A stretch of DNA of 64,000 nucleotides, taken from positions 80,713-144,712 of the forward strand of contig NZ_JADNGY010000004.1 in assembly GCF_015553625.1 (NCBI RefSeq), in the 5' to 3' direction. Positions 15,586 through 22,700 of this stretch are shown piece after piece (positions within the stretch are counted from its first letter, which is position 1; the number at the start of each line of letters is the position of its first letter). Source of the stretch: Streptococcus australis (GTDB taxonomy: Bacteria; Bacillota; Bacilli; Lactobacillales; Streptococcaceae). Both the position numbers and the translations under genes were made by a program. Under the pieces are notes generated by a model. That model saw only the letters and a list, made by a program, of their open reading frames with translations, was not told the origin of the DNA and did not search any database.

Positions 15586-16560
15586 ATGAAACCAGAAGAA
15601 TGGTTAGCAGAGTTCGAGAGAGTCCATGGTCGACCGGCCAATCAGGAGAAATTCCAACAGCTTTTTGGTCAGTTTGGAAGTCCAGAAACACAAGCGACAC
15701 CGAATACGCCCGTAAATCCAATTCAATCTCCATTTGGAGGTGCAAGCCCAACTTCAAATCAATACCAAGGTGGAACAAGTCCGTTTCAACATCAAGGACA
15801 AGCTTTTGGGCAAGGTGGAACTCAGCCACAAGCTCCTGTTCAGGAGTCGGCTCAAGCAGGAGTGACCTTCACATCCTATAACAATGCTCAGGTGCAGGGA
15901 GGTTATCCAAACAATGGGCAACTGAATTACCAGACTAATTCCTCATATATGGGACAAGTCCCAATACCCGGTAAGAAGTCTAAGAAAGGGCTGATTATTG
16001 GATTATGTAGTCTTGTCGCCGTTGCAGTTTTATCTGTGCTTGCATTTTTCTTATTTGCTAAAAATCCTAATAGTATTCAAGGGAAATGGTCAGCTACTCC
16101 TGAACTGAAGAAAGAAATGACATCTGGTTTTAAAGAAAGTTTCACCTCGACTTTAGATATCTCTAGTGAATTTATTAAAGATGTCGAAATGATTGTGGAA
16201 GTAGAGGGTAACAAAGTAAAAATTTCTACATCAGGAAAAGTTGATTTTAAAGGAGCAGCAAAAAAACTCCTTGAAGGCGATAAAAGTTATTTATATTCTA
16301 TGGAAAATGCATTGGAGTACATTGAGGAACGAAGCAAATGGGGGTACTTGAAGGAAATAGGAGTTGAAATTGATGTAAAAAAAGGAACCATTGATATGGT
16401 GCTATTTGAAGGCGAGTTGTCTGAAAAAACTCATGAATTTCTTGTAAATAGTGGTGGGAACTTTGTAATGCAATACAATCTCAAATATAAATTGGTAAAC
16501 GGAACGTTAACGGTTTATCAGAATGAAGAGGATGATTTTAAATACACCTTCAAAAAATAA
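15586..16560 (+). CDS. Pro/Gln-rich single-pass membrane protein, paralogue 2
   Basis: A 324-residue tandem duplicate of the gene at 14091. The N-terminal EEWLAEFERVHGRPANQE module, the flanking promoter (about 15535-15560), the basic stretch and the transmembrane helix (about 133-155) are almost unchanged. The Pro/Gln linker has lost most of the 12-residue repeats, and the outer domain has diverged (for example KEMTSGFKESFTSTLDISSEF against KTMKSAFAGTFSTTSDISSEF), suggesting specialisation outside the membrane. The start is the ATG at 15586 with AGAAGGTGATAGTC upstream; a GTG 9 bases earlier is less likely. Function unknown. Confidence 0.82.
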   Translation: MKPEEWLAEFERVHGRPANQEKFQQLFGQFGSPETQATPNTPVNPIQSPFGGASPTSNQYQGGTSPFQHQGQAFGQGGTQPQAPVQESAQAGVTFTSYNNAQVQGGYPNNGQLNYQTNSSYMGQVPIPGKKSKKGLIIGLCSLVAVAVLSVLAFFLFAKNPNSIQGKWSATPELKKEMTSGFKESFTSTLDISSEFIKDVEMIVEVEGNKVKISTSGKVDFKGAAKKLLEGDKSYLYSMENALEYIEERSKWGYLKEIGVEIDVKKGTIDMVLFEGELSEKTHEFLVNSGGNFVMQYNLKYKLVNGTLTVYQNEEDDFKYTFKK

Positions 16561-16575
16561 GATATTCGCTCATTT

Positions 16576-16600
16576 AGTGCCCTAATCGGGCACTTTTTTT
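16576..16600 (+). terminator. Terminator after paralogue 2
   Basis: AGTGCCC (16576-16582) and GGGCACT (16588-16594), then seven T. Confidence 0.85.
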
Positions 16601-16652
16601 GTTGATATACGTAGAAAAAAATAAGATAATTAAAAAAATTCTGAATTTCGGC

Positions 16653-16681
16653 TTGACAGCTTGAAAAATTTTCGGTAAGAT
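16653..16681 (+). promoter_or_regulatory. Promoter of the trpXYZ-type operon leader
   Basis: TTGACA (16653-16658), a 17-base spacer and TAAGAT (16676-16681). The start is predicted near 16688, giving a 300-nt untranslated leader before trpX. Confidence 0.75.
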
Positions 16682-16712
16682 AGTCAACATAAAAAAACGA
16701 AAGCAGAATCTT

Positions 16713-16772
16713 ATGAAAAACACGAACTCCACATTGTTGAATCAAAACTTTTACTTTAGCTACTTTAGATAA
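16713..16772 (+). CDS. Putative Phe/Tyr-rich leader peptide of an attenuator
   Basis: A 19-codon ORF, MKNTNSTLLNQNFYFSYFR, in which five of codons 13-18 are aromatic (Phe-Tyr-Phe-Ser-Tyr-Phe) directly before the stop. It starts about 25 nt after the predicted transcription start. The first of a series of alternately pairing RNA segments begins two bases after its stop. The Shine-Dalgarno is poor (AAAGCAG), the main weakness. The cluster suits ribosome stalling when charged tRNA-Phe or tRNA-Tyr is scarce. Whether it is translated is inference. Confidence 0.55.
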   Translation: MKNTNSTLLNQNFYFSYFR

Positions 16773-16949
16773 TGTTTGTAGACATGAACTCATGGATACA
16801 AACGAAACGAGCAATTTGTTTGTATCTATGTGGCTAAGATTTTTGATTGTGGTCCATATAGATGATATCTAAATGGACGGCAATGCTGGCATACTTTTAA
16901 GTTTGTGAGGAATGATACCAACCGTTTAGAATCATCTAAACGGTTTTTT
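16773..16949 (+). promoter_or_regulatory. Chain of mutually exclusive hairpins ending in a terminator (attenuator)
   Basis: Seven segments, each able to pair with the next. Segment 0 (16773-16780) pairs with 1a (16797-16804), 8 bp. 1a (16791-16806) pairs with 1b (16815-16830), 16 bp. 1b (16823-16833) pairs with 2 (16854-16864), 11 bp. 2 (16852-16863) pairs with 3 (16867-16878), 11 bp with one mismatch. 3 (16868-16876) pairs with 4 (16922-16930), 9 bp. 4 (16920-16930) pairs with 5 (16935-16945), 11 bp perfect with a T-tract to 16949. If 1a:1b forms, 2:3 and then the 4:5 terminator form (OFF). If 0:1a forms, 1b:2 and 3:4 form and block termination (ON). Pairings are read directly from the sequence; the switch is inferred. 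Confidence 0.7.
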
Positions 16950-16988
16950 GTATTCTGTTTGAATGTTTTAGATAAGGAGACATGTTTC

Positions 16989-17963
16989 ATGAAAATTGTA
17001 AAGAAGTTAATTGCACCGGTCCTGGTAGTTGGTCTACTGATGACCTCCCTCTTGACCCTCCACCACTTGAAGACCTCTAAGCATCAAAAGATCAAGATTG
17101 GGATTTCCCAGTATATTACCCATAAGTCTCTAGATGCGACTCGAAAAGGCTTTGTCGAAGAGTTAGCCAAACAAGGTTATGTGGATGGAGAAGAGATTGA
17201 AATTGATTATCAAAATGCCCAAGGGGAGCAGCGAAATTTGAAAAATATTTCAAATCAATTGTCACAGGAAAGTGATCTTGTATTTGCCATTGCGACTCCA
17301 TCAGCACAAAGCATCGCCAATACAAGCAAAACGACTCCTGTAGTCTTTTCTGCAGTGACGGATCCTCTGGCTGCCAAGCTGGTCAAGAACTTGGATCAGC
17401 CTGGTGGCAATGTGACAGGAACGAGCGACCAATCTTCAGATGCCATTGCTACGCAAGTCGATCTGATTCAAAAGGTTTTGCCAACAGCTAAGACGATTGG
17501 GATCCTCTATACGCAAAGTGAACCCAACTCAGTCGTTCAAAAAGAGGAAGCCAAGAAGGTTCTTGAGGCCAAAGGCTATCGTGTCGTAGAGAAGACTATC
17601 TTAGATAGTAATAATGTAAAGGCAGCAGCTGACAGTTTGATGTCAGAAGTCGATATGGTCTTTGTCCCTACAGACAACATCATTTCTTCCACAATGGAAA
17701 CCATCAAACAAGTGTCTCTGAAACATCAGGTTCCAGTTATTGGAGGTTCGATTGAAATGGCCCAAGTAGGAGGGCTCTATACCTATGGGACAGACTACAC
17801 CGAGTTAGGGCGTCAATCTGCTCGGATGGCGATTCGTATCCTGAAAGGGGAAAAGGCAGGCGAACTGGCAGTGGAGGCCCCTAAAAATCTAGAATTGTAT
17901 GTTAACAAAGAGATGGCTAAGAAATTAGGAATTGATCTCTCTGGTATAAACGAAAAGAAATAG
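16989..17963 (+). CDS. trpX: ABC importer substrate-binding protein, TrpX type
   Basis: Extracytoplasmic binding protein of 324 residues in the ABC_sub_bind (PF04392-like) family. An N-terminal hydrophobic signal or anchor (KKLIAPVLVVGLLMTSLLTL) lacks a lipobox cysteine, so it is probably membrane-tethered. The two periplasmic-binding lobes run from IKIGISQYITHKSLDAT, with FAIATPSAQSIANTSKTTPVVFSAVTDP and VPVIGGSIEMAQVGGLYTYG typical of the family. Streptococcal members are described as tryptophan transporters (TrpXYZ). Here the leader suggests response to Phe/Tyr, so an aromatic amino acid is likely but the exact ligand is open. Start: AAGGAG at 16974-16979 fits the ATG at 16989; an in-frame start at 16905 would lie inside the attenuator. 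Confidence 0.88.
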   Translation: MKIVKKLIAPVLVVGLLMTSLLTLHHLKTSKHQKIKIGISQYITHKSLDATRKGFVEELAKQGYVDGEEIEIDYQNAQGEQRNLKNISNQLSQESDLVFAIATPSAQSIANTSKTTPVVFSAVTDPLAAKLVKNLDQPGGNVTGTSDQSSDAIATQVDLIQKVLPTAKTIGILYTQSEPNSVVQKEEAKKVLEAKGYRVVEKTILDSNNVKAAADSLMSEVDMVFVPTDNIISSTMETIKQVSLKHQVPVIGGSIEMAQVGGLYTYGTDYTELGRQSARMAIRILKGEKAGELAVEAPKNLELYVNKEMAKKLGIDLSGINEKK

Positions 17964-17973
17964 GAGATGGATG

Positions 17974-18867
17974 ATGGATTTAGTATTATCAAGTTTATCT
18001 GAAGGTTTATTGTGGTCGATTATGGCCATTGGTATTTTCTTAACATTCCGCATTTTAGATATAGCGGATATGACAGCAGAAGGGGCTTTCCCGCTTGGGG
18101 CTGCAGTCGTTGCTTCCCAAATCCAAGCAGGGCAAAACCCTTGGCTAGCGACCCTCTTCTCGATTTTAGCAGGGATGCTAGCAGGTTTGGTCTCTGGTCT
18201 TCTTCATACCAAGATGAAGATCCCAGCGCTCTTAACAGGGATTGTGACCCTGACGGGACTCTATTCAATCAATATTAAGATCATGGGGGGCGTCCCTAAT
18301 TTATCCATTGGAGATTCTAGTACCATTTTCAAGTCTGTGATGGGCTTGGGTTTGTCCAATGAGGAAGCAGTCTTTGCTGTTAGTATTGCTTGTTTGTTAT
18401 TGGTCTGTCTGATTTTGACCCTCTTGATGAAAACCCAGATTGGTTTGGTTCTTCGTTCGACTGGTGACAATATCCCGATGAGTGAAGCCAATGGGGTGAA
18501 TGTGGACACCATGAAGATTTTCGGTTACATGATTTCCAATGGCTTGGTGGCATTGTGTGGGGCTCTCTTCGCTCAGACAGATGGCTTCTCAGACGTGACT
18601 TCTGGTACAGGTACCATCGTCGTAGGTCTCAGTGCTGTTATTTTAGCAGAAGTCTTGATCCATGATTTGACCATTGGAGGACGCTTGCTTTCGATTGGAG
18701 TGGGGGCAATTGTCTACCGCCTCATTATCCTCAATATCTACGAAATTCCAAACCTAGACCAAAACTTGGTCCGTTTGTTTAACGCCATTCTCTTGGCCTT
18801 GGTCTTGTTCGCACCAGAAGCCCAGAAACGTCTCAAGATTCGTGGATTGAAATTAAGCAACAACTAG
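17974..18867 (+). CDS. trpY: ABC importer permease, TrpY type
   Basis: Membrane subunit of the importer, 297 residues with about eight hydrophobic segments and the branched-chain-permease-like fold (SEGLLWSIMAIGIFLTFRILDIADMTAEGAFPLGAAVVAS). The conserved GDNIPMSEANGVNVDTMKIFGYMISNGL is the probable ATPase-coupling region. Two ATGs are adjacent (17971 and 17974); GGAG at 17963 favours the second. Seven to ten bases separate it from trpX and thirteen from the ATPase gene, a tight three-gene operon. Confidence 0.88.
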   Translation: MDLVLSSLSEGLLWSIMAIGIFLTFRILDIADMTAEGAFPLGAAVVASQIQAGQNPWLATLFSILAGMLAGLVSGLLHTKMKIPALLTGIVTLTGLYSINIKIMGGVPNLSIGDSSTIFKSVMGLGLSNEEAVFAVSIACLLLVCLILTLLMKTQIGLVLRSTGDNIPMSEANGVNVDTMKIFGYMISNGLVALCGALFAQTDGFSDVTSGTGTIVVGLSAVILAEVLIHDLTIGGRLLSIGVGAIVYRLIILNIYEIPNLDQNLVRLFNAILLALVLFAPEAQKRLKIRGLKLSNN

Positions 18868-18880
18868 AAGGAGAAGATAA

Positions 18881-19684
18881 ATGGCAACATTGTTAAAAAT
18901 TGAAGATATCCATAAGACATTCGAAGCAGGTACGGTCAATGAAAACCATGTTCTCAAAGGCTTGGATCTGACAGTAGAAGAAGGAGATTTCATTTCCGTC
19001 ATTGGAGGAAATGGAGCCGGTAAATCGACCTTGATGAATATTCTGGCAGGTGGCCTGCAAGTGGACCAAGGAGAAATCCTTTTAGAAGGGAAATCGATTA
19101 AGCAGACCAGCGTTCGGAAGCGTGCCAAGGATATTGCGCGTGTTTTCCAGGATCCTAAGATGGGGACGGCTTCCCGCTTGACCATTGAAGAAAATATGGC
19201 CATTGCTAAAAAACGTGGAGCAAGACGGGGACTCAGTTGGGGGGTCAAAGAAAAAGACCGCGAAGAATTTAAAACGGCTTTGAAGGAACTCAATATTGGT
19301 TTGGAAAATCGCCTCAAAGTGGACACGCAATACTTATCAGGGGGACAACGGCAAGCTTTGACCTTGGTCATGGCTGCCTTGGTCAAACCAAAACTCTTGC
19401 TACTGGATGAACATACCGCAGCGCTCGATCCAAAGACCAGTGAAATGGTCATGGAATTGACACAAAAAATCGTGGAAAGCCATGATTTGACAACCTTAAT
19501 GATTACGCATGATATGAACCATGCAATTGAATACGGCAACCGCTTGATCATGCTCTACCAAGGCAAGATCGTGGTCGATGTTAAAGGAGAAGAAAAGAAG
19601 AACCTGACAGTTGAAGACTTGATGCGCCTTTTCCATCAGAACAGTGGTGAAACCTTGGTGAGTGACGAATTGGTTTTAGGATAA
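18881..19684 (+). CDS. trpZ: ABC importer ATPase, TrpZ type
   Basis: Cytoplasmic ATPase of 267 residues: Walker A GGNGAGKST, Q-loop VFQDPKMG, signature LSGGQRQ, Walker B LLLLDEHTAALDPK and switch MITHDMNHA. The DEHTAALDP form is typical of the ATPases partnered with PF04392 binding proteins. Last gene of the trpXYZ-type operon, with a strong terminator 4 bases downstream. Confidence 0.9.
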   Translation: MATLLKIEDIHKTFEAGTVNENHVLKGLDLTVEEGDFISVIGGNGAGKSTLMNILAGGLQVDQGEILLEGKSIKQTSVRKRAKDIARVFQDPKMGTASRLTIEENMAIAKKRGARRGLSWGVKEKDREEFKTALKELNIGLENRLKVDTQYLSGGQRQALTLVMAALVKPKLLLLDEHTAALDPKTSEMVMELTQKIVESHDLTTLMITHDMNHAIEYGNRLIMLYQGKIVVDVKGEEKKNLTVEDLMRLFHQNSGETLVSDELVLG

Positions 19685-19687
19685 ACG

Positions 19688-19714
19688 AAAAAGGATGGAG
19701 ATTCCATCCTTTTT
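19688..19714. terminator. Bidirectional terminator between trpZ and the fucosidase gene
   Basis: AAAAAGGATGG (19688-19698) pairs with CCATCCTTTTT (19704-19714). Its A-rich and T-rich flanks let it serve both convergent genes. Confidence 0.85.
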
Positions 19715-19738
19715 ATTGATCTTGTTAGCTACATCAAG

Positions 19739-22700
19739 CTAATCGGTTTTCTTTTTCTCTAGGAAAGTAGCTGCGAGAACAAGGCTAAGTCCTGCTAAGA
19801 AGAGTAGGTATGAACTGAGTTTAGCATTCGTTTTTGGAAGTTGTCCTTGTGAAGCGTCGTCTTGTTTAGAGTTGGGAACACTCATCAAAGTATCACCGGC
19901 CTTCCTTGGACTAGTGTTCTCTGAATTTGGCTTGTATGGCTCCCTTCTTTCTGATACAGTCGGCTCAACTTTCTCATGAAGACTTGAAATGAATGGTACA
20001 GTTTCTGATTTTGTCTTGTAGACAATGGCATAGGTTCCTAACTCTTGTGCCATGAATTCAATCATGCCCTCTCGTAGTGTAAATTCTACTGCTTGGAGTT
20101 CTTGATTAGGAGTCAAGACATAGACTTGCTTCACTTCTTTTGATAGTGGAAGTCGAACCAATACACTTCCTTTGACTGGAACTGGATTCCCTTCTTTATC
20201 CTTGAGTTGAAGGTTGAAAGCATCGTAGGTTTTGCCAAAGAGTCCTTGGTCAAGGACCTTTTGAATCTCTAAATGACTGTCACTACCAATCTCATTTTCT
20301 CCACTAATGACCTCTACCTGGCTTGCTTGGTCTTTCAGTACTCGAAGGACATATTCAGGTAGAGAGTGGATAGCTGCCTCCTGTCCAGCAGTGCCGATTG
20401 GCTCTGTGTACTCAGGAAGTGTCACTACAGGAGGTTCTTGGTCTCCCAAACTTGTCACAATAGCAGGTAACAGAGAGACGACCGGACTAGTGATGGTCTT
20501 TCCTCGGATGGCATAGGCTGTGATGAGCTGAGTTTGTTTTTGATGAGCAGTTTCTGGGATCGGCAATTCAACTTGCTGGTCCTTAATCGCTAACACTCGA
20601 TTTCCATCTGATAGGGTGACGTGGGAATCATCGGTTTTCTTGAGGAAAACAGGATCTTTTTCGCCAGGGAAATGAAGGGCAATAGCATCCCACTCCCCAG
20701 ACGGAAGTGTGAGGGTAATCGTCTGATCGCCTGCTTTTATTGGGGCCAGGCTTGGAGTATCTAGGGATACAGTTGACGGCTTCAAGATGTCAAATGAATC
20801 CAGAGAAATCATCTTTCGGTCATCTGGAGAGTTAGGATCGACTGTCAAAGTGAGGATATGATCTCCATTGCTTAAGTTTGTATACTCGCCAATCAACACA
20901 TTCTTTTCATAGTCATCACTTGAGTAGAAGTCCAAACTTGGCATTTCTTTTCCATCTATGGTGACTAAGGCTTTTCCATAGTCAGAAGATTTTAAGCCGT
21001 AAATACGAATACCTGTACCAGTGAATGGAATGGTTGCTTTGGCCTCAGCATACTGAGATGGATCCACGTTTTGGAGAGTCGCGTATTTTTCTATCGTTTG
21101 ATATAAGCCTGATTCGCTCCAGTCCTTGAACAAGGAGCCATAGTGGATACGAGGATCTCTGTCATCCATCTTTTCAACAGTCGCACCTTGACCCGGATAG
21201 ATTTTAAAGTAATCTATGGAAATTTTTGAGCGTTCATTCCCTCGGTTCAAGTGTTCCTTCTTCACGGTTAGAGTCAGGAGATGCTCTCCATCAGGAAGTC
21301 CTGTGAAACGACCGATTAGAGCACTTTTTTCCGTTTCTCCCGAGGTGTGGAAATCCAGGTCTCCTACTTTCTTGCCATCGATTTGAACTTCCGCTAGGCC
21401 TAATTCAGATGATTTGAGACCATAGATTTCAATTCCTCGTCCATTAAAAGAAATTCTAGCAGTGGCATCGTTGTCAGAATAACTATCGACAGTTAGGTCA
21501 GCATATTTTTCGGTTCCTGCAAATAGGTCAGCATCCTCCCAGTTATGGAAGGCAGGACCGTATTGAACACGAGGATCTCTGTCGTCCATCAATTCCACAA
21601 CTGGTTGGATTGACGCAGATTCGGATGCTTGCCTTGAGTGCTCCCCAATCATGGCTCTAACAGAATAGCTATAGCTATGGAGAGAATCAATGGAGCGGTC
21701 GATGAAATGAGTGACATTGGTTAGGAATTCTTTGATAGAAGGAGCATCACTGCTTTCGTCATTACTCTCTCGACGGATGACATAGTGGGTCGCATCTGTA
21801 ACCGGATTGAAATCGAGTTCAGCAGTTACAGCATCTTTTCTCACAGCAGATAGGCGAGTGACCCGCTCTGGTAACTTTTCAAAGGTAATCTGATCCCCTT
21901 TTTGAGTGGCAATCTGAATCCGATTGTCTTTGAGAAGAGTTGGTTTGATTTCTTTCCCGTTAATCTTGACAATACTCGATTCGATGTCTGGATAATCGAC
22001 CACTAAATCTCCACCTGCATGGGAAAGGAAAGCTAATGTCTCAAGATTTTTTTCTTTCCATTTCATGCTGACTTCAAAGTTGCCACGGGCCACGAGACCT
22101 GAGACTTGACCGTCTTTCCAAGAATCTGGAAGGGCTGGTAATGGGGCAATATAGCCTGTGTGAGACTGAAGGAGCATTTCTGCCATCCCACTGGTTGCAC
22201 CAAAGTTCCCATCGATTTGGAAAGGCGCATGGGTATCCCAGAGGTTTTCTAGAGTTGAAGATTTTAGCTGTTCAGCCAATAAACGATGAGCGCGGTTTCC
22301 GTCTAAGAGACGAGCCCAGAGGTTAATTTTATTAGCCTTGGACCAACCTGTACCACCATCTCCACGATGGTTTAGGGTTGCGCGTGCGGCCTCCAGATAT
22401 TCAGGCTGGTCCTTATCAAATAGAGTACCTGGGAAGAGTCCAACTAGATGGGAAACGTGACGGTGATGATTTTCAATGCCTTCGTTGGTGAATTGAGGAC
22501 TGTCTTCCTCGTACCATTCCTTGATACGTCCCTCTTGGTTGATATGAAGTGGTTTGAGCTTGTCAAATTTAGCCTTCACTTCTGTCACCAAATCTTGGTC
22601 AATATTGAGGTGATTGGCAGCTTCCATATAGTCGTGGAAGAGCTGCCAAACTAGTGATTGGTCGAAGGTATTCCCGATCGTGATAGTTCCATGCTCTGGC

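Noticed and set aside
16784..16837. Second leader ORF containing one Trp codon (starts MNSWIQ)
   Set aside because: It has no Shine-Dalgarno, its start lies inside a predicted hairpin loop, and only one Trp codon is present.
16688..16949. T-box riboswitch for trpX
   Set aside because: No specifier loop, AG-bulge or GGTGGnACC antiterminator bulge can be found; the pairing scheme is a simple chain of alternating stems.
16905..16988. Longer N-terminus for trpX
   Set aside because: It would place coding sequence across the terminator; the Shine-Dalgarno fits 16989 and the signal-like helix starts there.
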